This document shows positions 9,160 through 17,510 of a stretch of 64,000 nt of DNA, piece after piece. The notes beneath the pieces are model-generated. The model ran no database searches. It was not told where the DNA came from and worked only from the letters and a program-made list of their open reading frames with translations. Numbering within the stretch: the first letter of the stretch is position 1; every line of letters starts with the position of its first letter. Location: NCBI RefSeq assembly GCF_016679925.1, contig NZ_JAEQBW010000002.1:542627-606626 (forward strand), given 5' to 3'. The stretch comes from Marivirga aurantiaca (GTDB taxonomy: Bacteria > Bacteroidota > Bacteroidia > Cytophagales > Cyclobacteriaceae). The position numbers and the translations under genes are program-made.

Positions 9160-9216
9160 TATTGTTCCATTTTGACCCAAAGGTAAATAACAAAGGAGTG
9201 CAATGGAATTGCATTT

Positions 9217-9633
9217 TTACGCAGTGCATTGATCACAAACCCCATTTACTACAAGTTTAACTTCTTGTTGAATGAAATTAGTAGGTAGGTCAAATTCAGG
9301 TATACTGAATTTTTGCAGGCAAAAGGTCCTCTCGCAGCTGTCACAATGAAAGTGAATGTGTGAATCATTATGATCTGTAGTATTGCAATTGGCTTCACAA
9401 AGTGCATATTTTGGGGCACCTGTTCCATCATCAATACTGTGTACCAATCCTTTAGCTTCAAATGCTTTAAGGGTTCTGTATAAGGTGATCCTATCTGATC
9501 GGTCGAACTCCTCATATAATGCTGATAAACTAATCGCTGCAGATAAGCTATTAAAATAATCCAACACCAGCACGCGCATAGCAGTAGGCTTTATATTGTG
9601 CTTTAATAGTTTTTGCTCTAGTGCTTTTACCAT
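9217..9633 (-). CDS. Fur-family transcriptional regulator (Zur-like)
   Basis: Winged-helix DNA-binding domain in residues 1-80 (TAMR...LYEEF...ITLYRTLKAFEAKGL) and a metal-binding dimer domain with HIHFHC, then C97-x2-C100 and C133-x2-C136 for structural zinc. At 138 aa it is typical. It heads a three-gene minus-strand group with DUF3703 and a Zn-type exporter, so a zinc-sensing role is likely; Fur versus Zur cannot be told from sequence alone. I did not find a clear palindromic box in the 211 nt upstream. Confidence 0.88.
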   Translation of the reverse strand: MVKALEQKLLKHNIKPTAMRVLVLDYFNSLSAAISLSALYEEFDRSDRITLYRTLKAFEAKGLVHSIDDGTGAPKYALCEANCNTTDHNDSHIHFHCDSCERTFCLQKFSIPEFDLPTNFIQQEVKLVVNGVCDQCTA

Positions 9634-9844
9634 TTTTTAAATGCTTTAGTGGGAGGTGTTCTTATAAATTAGCTTTGTAGGCTATTCTTCATAAAGTTTG
9701 ATATTTTTCCGCAAAAATTCAGGTTTGGTGAAAATCATAAGAACCTCATTGACTCTATATAAATACTGGATTTCCCATTCAAGGTTTCTGCGAATTTCTC
9801 TAATTGAGACATTATCTTAAGAATAGCAGATTTTACCTGACTAC

Positions 9845-10954
9845 CTATTTCTTAAAAAGAAAGTACAATAAAGCAATAACAGCTAAAACTCCTAATACAG
9901 CAAATACAATTTTGACCACACTCCATGGCCTTTCGCCCTGCACTTCACCCGTTCTGGCATTTACCATGAACTGGTAGAGTTTACCTTTGAAATTGTAGGC
10001 GCTTATGTAGGCAGGAAGCAGGATGTGCTTGAATGTAATATTGGAATAAGAGGTGTTTCTGCTTAGTATCCTTTGCTCATCGCCACCAATATCCTGATAG
10101 ATTAAGGTGGTAATGCTGGAATCCATAATGTTGCGGGCATTATCAAACCCATTTTTCAGATTAATTTGGTATTTCTCAGTGATGAAACCGCTTAAAAATT
10201 TGGCATCATATGGAACAAGGTTATTCAGATCCCATGGTTCCAGTGCAGTCACCTGTTTTTGAGGAAGAGATTGGGAAGCCGGCACGAGCACATCATCGAA
10301 TAAATGATTAATACGGCCGGAAACAGGATGCCATCTGGTTTTACGAACTTGTCTTGTTTTAGTAACGGATTTGCCGTTTTCAGTAGTGGAATAAGTTTCA
10401 CTTACATAATAATGGGTACCTCGCTGACCAATATAAGGCGTTTCGGTATCTGAATCATAAGTCCAGAATGGTAGATAAACACCTTTAAAATGATCAAAAG
10501 ACAAGGCTGCCTTTTTCAATGCATTGGGTGCAAACCAGAGTTTTTTGATCCAATTCCTGAAAGATTTAATGGCTTCTTCCTTCAGGATTTTAAAAGGTAG
10601 CAGACTTTTGGGTTGTAAAATATTTTCCAAATGTGCATTACTAACAATTAAGGGAGTATCGCAGTAGGGGCAATTGGAAGAAGTTATGTGAGGTTCCAAA
10701 GAAGATTCGGCAGCACAAATTGTACACTTGACAATGTTCACGGACATCTGGTCCTGCATATCCGATTCCTTGTCAAAAAAGGATTCAAAATCCATTTCCT
10801 CAATGATATCTTCCGATTGTGGGATATCATTTTTGGCACCACAATATTCACAGATCAATTCTGTGGAACCGGGCTTGTATTTTAAATCTGCTCCGCAATC
10901 AATACAGCCAAAGGTATCGGTAATGGCAACCGGATTATTTGTTATGTTATCCAT
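9845..10954 (-). CDS. Zinc-ribbon membrane protein (YdjG-like, paired with SPFH protein)
   Basis: 369 aa. Two zinc ribbons open the protein: C17-x2-C20 ... CEYC near 35-38 and CTIC ... CPYC near 76-98. A long middle region with WTYDSDTETPY and a Trp/Tyr-rich beta segment follows, and a single C-terminal helix (about 346-366) anchors it. In Bacillus subtilis a similar zinc-ribbon membrane protein (YdjG) is encoded with an SPFH protein (YdjI) and PspA; together they act in membrane stress. Here the SPFH gene lies 2 nt upstream on the same strand but no classical pspA is adjacent. The functional link is inference by analogy. Confidence 0.8.
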   Translation of the reverse strand: MDNITNNPVAITDTFGCIDCGADLKYKPGSTELICEYCGAKNDIPQSEDIIEEMDFESFFDKESDMQDQMSVNIVKCTICAAESSLEPHITSSNCPYCDTPLIVSNAHLENILQPKSLLPFKILKEEAIKSFRNWIKKLWFAPNALKKAALSFDHFKGVYLPFWTYDSDTETPYIGQRGTHYYVSETYSTTENGKSVTKTRQVRKTRWHPVSGRINHLFDDVLVPASQSLPQKQVTALEPWDLNNLVPYDAKFLSGFITEKYQINLKNGFDNARNIMDSSITTLIYQDIGGDEQRILSRNTSYSNITFKHILLPAYISAYNFKGKLYQFMVNARTGEVQGERPWSVVKIVFAVLGVLAVIALLYFLFKK

Positions 10955-10956
10955 TA

Positions 10957-12075
10957 TTATTCCTGCGGAGGAAGTGGTGGGGGAACGCTTCCGAATAAAT
11001 TATAAAATTCATTTATCTGACCGGCCGCTGTCCAATTGTTCATCCCTTGTTTCCATACCAGGGAATCTTTAGTGAGCTGGTGTTGAGCAATCATTTGTTG
11101 CAGTGTGGCCATGTCATGAGGGCCGGATTGCTGGCCATTCACTACTACATGAAAAGCTGTCTGATTGGGCACCGGGGGAGGGCTTCCTGCGGAATTTGGA
11201 TTATTTGTTTGATTCGGCTGTTGTTGCGTGAATGATTGGCCCATCTGATTGGCCATAGCGAAACCCATTCCCATGCCCATTCCTGCACCGGCAGTTCCGC
11301 TTTCATTTTCGGCCGCTTTTTCCATGGCTTTGGCCGCTTTTATTTTAGCAAATTTGTCCAAATCTATAGTGTTCAATCTGCTTAATTCAAATATTTCTGT
11401 CTTGATTTCGTCCGGCATGGAAATATTCTCTATCAGAAAATTAGTCAAATCTATACCATAGGTTTTGAAATCTTCCTGCATAATGCCTTTTACCAACCCG
11501 GATATTTCATTGGTATTGGCCGCATATTTCTCCACAGGTAAACCAGCTTCCCCAATAGCATCTGTAAAGCGGGTGACCACCAAACTACGGAGCTGGTTAC
11601 TGATTTCCTCAGTAGTAAAATGACCATCAGTACCTACAATTTCCCTGATAAAGAGGGTAGGATCATTGACTTTTATCACGTAGGTACCAAAAGCTCTTAT
11701 TTCCAACATACCAAAGCGACTGTCGGAAAGAGTGATGGGATTTTTAGTACCCCATTTTTGATCAGTGAAATTACGGGTGCTTATGAAATAAACTTCTGCT
11801 TTAAAAGGACTGTCAAAACCATATTTCCATCCTTTTAGGGTGGAAAGAATAGGAAGGTTCTCAGTAGTAAGCGAATACATGCCGGGCATAAATACATCGG
11901 CAATTTTGCCTTCGTTTATAAATACTGCAGCCTGTCCTTCACGGACAGTTAATTTCGCGCCATTTTTAATTTCATTGTCGTGCCTTTCAAAACGATAGAC
12001 TAAAGTATTGTTGGAATTATCTGTCCATTCAATAATATCAATAAATTCACCTCTTAAACCTTTAAAGAATCCCAT
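10957..12075 (-). CDS. SPFH-domain protein with C-terminal GYF_2 domain (YdjI-like)
   Basis: Residues about 25-260 form an SPFH/band-7-like domain, with no N-terminal membrane helix (MGFFKGLRGEF...). A Gly/Met-rich stretch (AGMGMGMGF) and a Gln/Asn/Pro linker follow, then a GYF_2-like domain at about 305-360 (GPHDMATLQQMI...WKQGMNNW) and a proline tail (PPPLPPQE). This architecture is sometimes annotated as virion core protein-like. Such proteins form membrane-associated scaffolds. It is probably co-transcribed with the zinc-ribbon gene 2 nt downstream and likely recruits or scaffolds it. Confidence 0.85.
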   Translation of the reverse strand: MGFFKGLRGEFIDIIEWTDNSNNTLVYRFERHDNEIKNGAKLTVREGQAAVFINEGKIADVFMPGMYSLTTENLPILSTLKGWKYGFDSPFKAEVYFISTRNFTDQKWGTKNPITLSDSRFGMLEIRAFGTYVIKVNDPTLFIREIVGTDGHFTTEEISNQLRSLVVTRFTDAIGEAGLPVEKYAANTNEISGLVKGIMQEDFKTYGIDLTNFLIENISMPDEIKTEIFELSRLNTIDLDKFAKIKAAKAMEKAAENESGTAGAGMGMGMGFAMANQMGQSFTQQQPNQTNNPNSAGSPPPVPNQTAFHVVVNGQQSGPHDMATLQQMIAQHQLTKDSLVWKQGMNNWTAAGQINEFYNLFGSVPPPLPPQE

Positions 12076-12328
12076 ATTTCAAATTTCCTGTTGAGTAAGC
12101 TTCCCCTTTTATCCAATAAAAAAAGTGAATTATTAGATGAAATAAAAGGAAAACACCAAATATGTAAGAACTCTATCACCTAAAATAGCCAGGGGCTGAT
12201 TGGTTAATTTTCACTACTCCTTAAGTATGGCTCTTTTTGAGTCAGAATGTCCTTTTTATTTAAGAAAAGAGATCAAACATGAATGATACTTTTTCCGTAA
12301 ATAAAAAGACAAACAAAACTTAAATGTG

Positions 12329-12535
12329 ATGGAAATAGCAAAAAGAGCAAAAGAGGAATTGGAACATAGAGTGAGTGATATAGAAGCCTTTATTAATAGA
12401 AGAGGACTGGGATCTGGATATCTGAACAAAGCGAAAAGAGCTCAGCGAAATATAAATATTGCTTTGCTCGCAGTTGGAGTAATTACTGTTGCCGGTATCA
12501 CTATTTGGGCATTGAGGAGTGGAGAAGATGAATAA
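12329..12535 (+). CDS. Small single-pass membrane protein, unknown
   Basis: 68 aa from the ATG at 12329 (a GTG one codon earlier is possible). The N-terminal half is charged and helical (AKRAKEELEHRVSDIEAF), the C-terminal half has one hydrophobic segment at about residues 44-63 and a short acidic tail (RSGEDE). It lies divergently 250 nt from the SPFH gene. No family recognised. The even, gene-like composition and the clear amphipathic-plus-TM plan favour a real gene; a membrane-stress connection through its neighbours is only a guess. Confidence 0.6.
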   Translation: MEIAKRAKEELEHRVSDIEAFINRRGLGSGYLNKAKRAQRNINIALLAVGVITVAGITIWALRSGEDE

Positions 12536-12629
12536 TCGCGTGAGTTAACATACATCTTATAGTCTTCTTTTATATTATTATGTCTATATCAAACCGAAAA
12601 AGCATGTTCTTTGGCATTATTTTGCTATT

Positions 12630-13016
12630 TCAGTTTTGAGTAGAGATAGACCATGTGTTTCCGGCAAAATCTTTGAATGTGCCTCTGCGATCAGGATCAC
12701 CTTCTCTTTCTTTTGGTTTTTCTACTGATTGACAACCTGCATCAATCGCCTTCTGAAAAGTTTGATCTACATCTTTCACATAAATATGTAGCATTAATTG
12801 ATTTGGTGGATATTGAACGGAGGAATTTCCCATCATCAAAACAGAATCATCAATTCGAAGTTCAGCATGCATGATGTTGCCATCAGGTGTGTCGTAACGT
12901 CTCAATTCTTCCGCATCAAAAATCTGCTTAAGTAAATCAATTAGTTTTTGGGCTCCATCTACCACAAAATAAGGAGAGACAGAATTATATCCATCTGGTT
13001 TGTAGTTGTTTTTCAT
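12630..13016 (-). CDS. VOC/glyoxalase-fold protein (PhnB-like)
   Basis: 128 aa. Two beta-alpha-beta-beta-beta repeats are visible: SVSPYFVVDGAQKLIDLLKQ at the start and LHIYVKDVDQTFQKAI in the middle, ending with the family motif DRRGTFKDFAGNTWSI. These proteins are typically dimers with an extradiol-dioxygenase/glyoxalase fold; the substrate is unknown. It stands alone between a small membrane gene and a 527-nt gene-poor gap. Confidence 0.85.
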   Translation of the reverse strand: MKNNYKPDGYNSVSPYFVVDGAQKLIDLLKQIFDAEELRRYDTPDGNIMHAELRIDDSVLMMGNSSVQYPPNQLMLHIYVKDVDQTFQKAIDAGCQSVEKPKEREGDPDRRGTFKDFAGNTWSISTQN

Positions 13017-13543
13017 TTTGCTTTTATTTTAGGAATCAATGCATAAAGTGTGCGATGGTATTTGAAATGTAACTAATCTAGTAGATTTAATTGACATTTA
13101 AAATATAAATAAAAGAATGCTGAGAACTAAAAAATACTACTTGCTCCTTTCAGTGATTCATCAATGGTATAGTGTTTATTCATTTGTTTTTTGGTTACTG
13201 ATTCTGGCGTGAGTTTCATAATTCTTCATGCTAAGCAGATCCAATCTGCTATGTGCCATTTAACCAAAGCGCCACGAATTGTTATCACATAATCTTGATT
13301 GCCCGTATTTGAGCCCCAAGCCCCAGGTAATCCAGCATTTTCAAAGCATTAGGTTCTATTATAATTCCGCTCTCTTGTCAGTAGTTGGCGTTTTGGGCAA
13401 TCCATTATCATTTTACGACCAACTACTACACAGATAAGAGAATTATTATTTTCATATACTTACCTAATTTTGATCAAATTTTTGTAATTATTATTATATT
13501 GCTGACTTAGAATTGATTTATTATTATAGTTAGCTACTTCTGA
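13017..13543. other. 527-nt gap with a possible gene relic, otherwise no intact gene
   Basis: AT-rich, with no intact frame of note. A short reverse-strand relic is described separately at 13288-13371. AGTAGTTGG (about 13380-13388) and CCAACTACT (about 13421-13429) form a 9-bp inverted repeat with a loop of roughly 30 nt. No clear promoter for the AAA+ ATPase gene could be fixed, although TACTTCTG just before its start resembles a weak -7 box. Confidence 0.5.
13288..13371 (-). pseudogene. Possible fragment of a FAD-dependent monooxygenase gene
   Basis: Read on the minus strand, 28 codons give SGIIIEPNALKMLDYLG followed by LGAQIRA. This closely resembles the conserved segment GI.I.PNALR.LD.LGLG...RA of PheA/TfdB/UbiH-type flavin monooxygenases. 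It is bounded by stop codons and frameshifts, so if real it is a decayed fragment. A different frame over the same bases is also open for about 40 codons, and a chance match cannot be excluded. Confidence 0.3.
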
Positions 13544-15031
13544 ATGAAAAATGAAATCAACTCCAATTCCCCTAAGGTAAGTGCGGAGTTTGTCAATATA
13601 CTTAAACAAGAAGTGGTTAAATCACTCTCTATTTGCAGGCAACTCAATTCAGATAAGGAATTTAGTAATATAGTAGCTCAATTGGCAAATGATAGTCATT
13701 CGGCTTCCCATTATAAAGCAGAGTATGTTTTAATGGCTGATATATTGCAGGTATATAATGATTATCTAAAAGTATCTTCAGGAAATAATGCCAATGAATC
13801 AGGAGCTAAATTTATTCTTATCTACTTATATGAGATGATTCAGGGAAAAGATTTAAGTACAATTTATAGCCTGGAAAAACTCAACGCGCTTACTACTTCT
13901 GAACAGTTTGATAAGAACATACAGCTGATTAGGAATACTTCATTTATTCAAGCTGTTAAAGCTATGGAAGGAGAATTGATGCTTTCTTCAGTATTAGCCA
14001 AAATGAAAAGTGAACTTTTGCCTGGCCTTGTAGGAGTCATCAACAGAATAGCCTCATTAATGGTGAAATCAGATGGCAGCATTACCAAAGCAGAGGAAGA
14101 ATTTTTAAAGCAAATACTGGAAAAACTTAATCATCCCAAAATTATCATTTCCCACTCTGATTATAAAGGAATTCCTGAAAATGACACTCTGGAAATAGTG
14201 TTGGATGAGCTGAATGATCTAATTGGTCTTGATGGAATAAAAGGTAGTGTGAATAATTTGACCAATTTTCTGAAAATACAGAAAATCAGAGAAGAAGAGG
14301 GGCTGAAAACTACTAAAAATGCTCTACACGCTGTTTTTATGGGGCCTCCCGGAACAGGTAAAACTACAGTAGCCCGATTGCTTGGGAGAATATATAAACA
14401 TTTAGGTTATCTAAAGAACGGACATGTTGTTGAAACAGATAGGGCTGGCTTAGTGGCAGGTTATGTAGGACAAACAGCCATTAAAGCAGAAGAAATAATC
14501 AAACAGGCCGAAGGAGGGGTGCTCTTTATTGATGAAGCTTATTCCCTTTCATCTGGCGGTCTTAATGATTTTGGTCAGGAGGCCATTGAGATATTGCTCA
14601 AGAGGATGGAGGATAAAAGGAGTGATTTAGTAATAGTTGTGGCAGGTTATCCGGATGAAATGGAAATCTTCATTCAATCTAATCCCGGCCTTCAATCAAG
14701 GTTTAATCGCTATTTTGAATTTGATCATTTTGAACCGGAAGCATTGTTGGAAATATTCAAACTGTATGTGACCAATGCTGATTTTGTGCTAAGTGAGGAT
14801 GCTGAAGAAAAGGTGATGGCAATTATAGAGCGGGCTCATGAAAAGCGACATAGAGGATTTGGCAATGCCAGAACAATGCGGAATTTATTTGAAAAAATTA
14901 TTGAAAAGCAGGCCAACCGTATTGTAATAGTTACTCCTATTACTAAAGAAATTTTAATGACCATTACAGAGGAGGATGTACCAGAGGTATTAAAAGCTGT
15001 AGATGAAATTATTTTATTTGATCAGGAATAA
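13544..15031 (+). CDS. AAA+ ATPase, CbbX/SpoVK-like, with N-terminal TerB-like helical region
   Basis: 495 aa. Residues 1-225 are helical; 160-195 contain MVKSDGSITKAEEEFL, an acidic loop like those in TerB-type domains. The AAA+ module starts near 227: Walker A GPPGTGKTT (267-275), Walker B VLFIDEA (326-332), pore-loop-like GYVGQTA (307-313), sensor-1 VVAGYPDEM (366-373) and arginine finger NPGLQSRF (380-387). This is the CbxX/CfqX/SpoVK class of hexameric remodelling ATPases. It opens a run of seven same-strand genes ending with an ABC transporter; the membrane gene starts 17 nt after its stop. Its remodelling target is unknown; the neighbouring coiled-coil proteins are candidates. Confidence 0.88.
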   Translation: MKNEINSNSPKVSAEFVNILKQEVVKSLSICRQLNSDKEFSNIVAQLANDSHSASHYKAEYVLMADILQVYNDYLKVSSGNNANESGAKFILIYLYEMIQGKDLSTIYSLEKLNALTTSEQFDKNIQLIRNTSFIQAVKAMEGELMLSSVLAKMKSELLPGLVGVINRIASLMVKSDGSITKAEEEFLKQILEKLNHPKIIISHSDYKGIPENDTLEIVLDELNDLIGLDGIKGSVNNLTNFLKIQKIREEEGLKTTKNALHAVFMGPPGTGKTTVARLLGRIYKHLGYLKNGHVVETDRAGLVAGYVGQTAIKAEEIIKQAEGGVLFIDEAYSLSSGGLNDFGQEAIEILLKRMEDKRSDLVIVVAGYPDEMEIFIQSNPGLQSRFNRYFEFDHFEPEALLEIFKLYVTNADFVLSEDAEEKVMAIIERAHEKRHRGFGNARTMRNLFEKIIEKQANRIVIVTPITKEILMTITEEDVPEVLKAVDEIILFDQE

Positions 15032-15048
15032 AACTAAACAGAAAACAA

Positions 15049-15549
15049 GTGACTATACAAGATCTCATTAACTTCCTTTCAGAAAGCCAATACATTATAT
15101 TAGCCTATTTCTGTATCCTATTTATTGCTACACTTATACTTTCAACAACTGTTAATCGCAATAATTTTAACAGACTTAAATATGTGGCTAGTGTAATAGT
15201 TTATGGGGTTTGTATTCCAGGGATTCTTGCTGCTGTGCTTACTTTTTATATGTTTTTTATATTGAGTGCTAATCTGCTGGAACTAAATGTGATGATTTAT
15301 TTCCTACCAATCATTTTTATGGTTTTAAGCTTATTTATATTGAGTAAAAAAATAGGAATGAAAGCAATTCCTGGTTTTGGAAAGCTCTCAGCCTTGATGA
15401 TTTTAATAGGTACATCATTCTTTATAATTTTCGTCTTGCAACGTACCTATTTTGGAGTAGTATTTCTTGGAGGTATCATACAATTACTCATAGCATTTGT
15501 CTGCTTGTTTTTAATCCTGAAATATGCATGGTCCAGACTTATTAAATAA
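15049..15549 (+). CDS. Integral membrane protein of the AAA+/ABC cluster, unknown
   Basis: 166 aa from a GTG start 17 nt after the ATPase gene. Five hydrophobic segments are visible at about residues 13-35, 45-72, 76-98, 108-130 and 135-160, with few charged residues between them. No motif of a known family recognised. The tight spacing says it is co-transcribed with the ATPase gene. A membrane scaffold or channel-like role is possible but not supported by any specific residue. Confidence 0.7.
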   Translation: MTIQDLINFLSESQYIILAYFCILFIATLILSTTVNRNNFNRLKYVASVIVYGVCIPGILAAVLTFYMFFILSANLLELNVMIYFLPIIFMVLSLFILSKKIGMKAIPGFGKLSALMILIGTSFFIIFVLQRTYFGVVFLGGIIQLLIAFVCLFLILKYAWSRLIK

Positions 15550-15622
15550 CCTTCTATCGATATTAAACGCAGCAGTACTGAATAAATACAGCATTAACTG
15601 AATTTCTGACAAGAAAATGATA

Positions 15623-15663
15623 TAAATTTGATTTTTTATATAACAAATTAATTTCTATTTTTG
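15623..15663 (+). promoter_or_regulatory. Candidate Bacteroidota-type -7 boxes before the coiled-coil gene
   Basis: TAAATTTG (15623-15630) and TATTTTTG (15656-15663) both match the Bacteroidota -7 consensus TAnnTTTG, 48 and 15 nt before the ATG at 15678. A convincing -33 TTTG at standard spacing is not seen for either. They may give the distal part of the cluster its own transcript. Confidence 0.35.
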
Positions 15664-15677
15664 AACAATATATTACT

Positions 15678-16367
15678 ATGTCTAAAGAAAAATTCGATTG
15701 GAAAGCTCTATTTGTAAATGTTGACAAAAGTCAAGTAGAGGAAGATTCTAAAGCTAAAAAAGTAGTAGAGAAGGCCAAACCTTCCCAAAATTTCCCTGAT
15801 TCTCCTAAAAGCACTACACAATTTCCGAAGGTTACACCAAAACAGGATTTAAGTGAATCTGTATTGGCTTCTATTATTGAAATGTACGAAGCTGGCTTTG
15901 AAGGATTAAATCAGCCGGGTTATGATTTTTATGAATTTTTTAAAGCCATTCAATCAGTAGGTTCCAATGATCCTCAGATGTATAAAATGGCTCTTACAAT
16001 GGCTCAAAGTGTTGACTCAAAGATCACTAAAAGTAGCCTATTAGAGCAATCCGATTTTTATATAGCGGAAATTGAAAAAGTTCATCAGAAGTATGAAGGC
16101 CAGGGAAAATCCAAGAAAGAACAAATTCAAAATGCTCAAAAAGTAAAAAAAGAGAACCTTGTTGCCGAAATTTCTTCTTTGGAGAAACAGCTAAGGGATA
16201 TACAAAATCAGATTAGCAGCAAAAAGAAGGATTTGCAGTCAATTGATATAAATATGCTGGCAGAAGTTTCAGAAATAGATCAAAAAATCACTGCAAATGA
16301 TGTGGCGAAATCTAAAATTCTGGACACTATAATGGTAGTAGTGAATGGAATAAATAAAAACATATAA
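15678..16367 (+). CDS. Soluble coiled-coil protein of the AAA+/ABC cluster, unknown
   Basis: 229 aa, no signal peptide or membrane segment. Residues 1-60 are low-complexity Lys/Ser/Pro rich; 60-115 form a helical domain (LASIIEMYEAGFEGL...FFKAIQ); about 115-225 are a coiled coil (EIEKVHQKYEG, EISSLEKQLRDIQNQI) ending in a hydrophobic helix (ILDTIMVVVNGINKNI). No known family recognised. The next gene, 10 nt downstream, encodes another coiled-coil protein, this one in the membrane; the two could interact through their coiled coils (inference). Confidence 0.75.
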   Translation: MSKEKFDWKALFVNVDKSQVEEDSKAKKVVEKAKPSQNFPDSPKSTTQFPKVTPKQDLSESVLASIIEMYEAGFEGLNQPGYDFYEFFKAIQSVGSNDPQMYKMALTMAQSVDSKITKSSLLEQSDFYIAEIEKVHQKYEGQGKSKKEQIQNAQKVKKENLVAEISSLEKQLRDIQNQISSKKKDLQSIDINMLAEVSEIDQKITANDVAKSKILDTIMVVVNGINKNI

Positions 16368-16377
16368 TTTTATCTAA

Positions 16378-17499
16378 ATGGATAAACAACAATCAAAAAG
16401 CCATGTCTTAGAGCTACCCATTCTAAAACATTTTAATGACGAAAAAGGAGAGATTTCCTTAAACCCTAAAAACTGGAGAAGCGGAGAAAAGGGGCTTAAC
16501 GCATTATTAAAAATAGCTCTTTTCGGAGGCTTAGGCTATGCTGCATGGGTGTATATACTCCCCCCATTATTTACTGCCCTTGGGCAAATTATTGCATTGG
16601 CAGGCGTGGCAGTTTTTCTGATATTTTTTGTAATGATGCTCCCAGTCATTTTTAAAGGTTTAAGGAGCGTTACCAGATCAATTCACAAATCATTGATCAG
16701 ACATGATCCTTTTGGTGAGTTACAGGAGCAGAAAATGAAAATGCTTAAGAACAGAAAGGTTTTTGTTGATTCAAAAGCAAAGATCAAAGCCTTAAAGAAT
16801 ACGATGGAGTCTGAAGCATTTCGGTCTGAAAAAGAAGCAAAAGAATTCCAGGATCAAGTACTTTCATTACAAAAGCAAGCACAAGGCATCAAATCTCAGA
16901 TGGAAGCTATATTGAGTGAAAAAGGCAATGCAGGAAAGGATACAGATGAATATGTAGAACTTCATAGCAATTTGGCGAAAAAACTGTCCCAGTCACAGCG
17001 GATTTCACATCAGCTGGAACAAAGTAAGAGCTTTGTGCAGAAATATGGAAGTAGAGCTAATATTATGGGCAAGTTGGATCGCAAACTTACCTTGGCCGGA
17101 ACAGCAATAGACATTAAAATTTCTGATTTTGAGGTAACCATTAAAATGCTTGAAAAGGAATATGAATTTGCCAAAACAGCCAAAGCTGCCACTGATGGGG
17201 CTAAATCTGCTATGCTTTTCACAAAAGATTGGGAGCTGGAATACGCACTTGATGTGGTAACAGAAACCATTGCGATGGATATTGCCAAAACGCAGGAGAA
17301 TCTATCTGATATTGACATGTTAACCTCAAAATATGATGTAAATAGTGACGAGTTATATTCTCAACTAGATACGTTGGCAGATAAAATTAAGACAGGAGAT
17401 GATTTTATTCCTGAATCAAAAAAATACAATAATCCTAATTATAGATTAACACAAGAAGATAAACAAGCCGGAGGAGGATTCGGTAATATGTTTGATTAA
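16378..17499 (+). CDS. Membrane-anchored coiled-coil protein of the AAA+/ABC cluster (PspA-like helical body?)
   Basis: 373 aa. Two N-terminal membrane helices at about 43-62 and 66-92 are followed by a long, charged helical body from 110 to 340 with heptad-like spacing (SKAKIKALKNTMESEAF, NLAKKLSQSQRISHQLEQ, FEVTIKMLEKEYEFAKTAK). The C-terminus is Gly-rich (AGGGFGNMFD). The helical body recalls PspA/ESCRT-III-type coiled coils, but PspA lacks transmembrane helices and I see no diagnostic motif, so this is only a resemblance. The gene sits 10 nt after the soluble coiled-coil gene and 11 nt before the OmpA-fusion gene. Confidence 0.72.
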   Translation: MDKQQSKSHVLELPILKHFNDEKGEISLNPKNWRSGEKGLNALLKIALFGGLGYAAWVYILPPLFTALGQIIALAGVAVFLIFFVMMLPVIFKGLRSVTRSIHKSLIRHDPFGELQEQKMKMLKNRKVFVDSKAKIKALKNTMESEAFRSEKEAKEFQDQVLSLQKQAQGIKSQMEAILSEKGNAGKDTDEYVELHSNLAKKLSQSQRISHQLEQSKSFVQKYGSRANIMGKLDRKLTLAGTAIDIKISDFEVTIKMLEKEYEFAKTAKAATDGAKSAMLFTKDWELEYALDVVTETIAMDIAKTQENLSDIDMLTSKYDVNSDELYSQLDTLADKIKTGDDFIPESKKYNNPNYRLTQEDKQAGGGFGNMFD

Positions 17500-17510
17500 A
17501 AAAGAAAAAA

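Noticed and set aside
13205..13330. Alternative 40-codon minus-strand frame over the monooxygenase-like relic
   Set aside because: Contains no recognised motif and lacks a start; kept only as a caution for the relic call.
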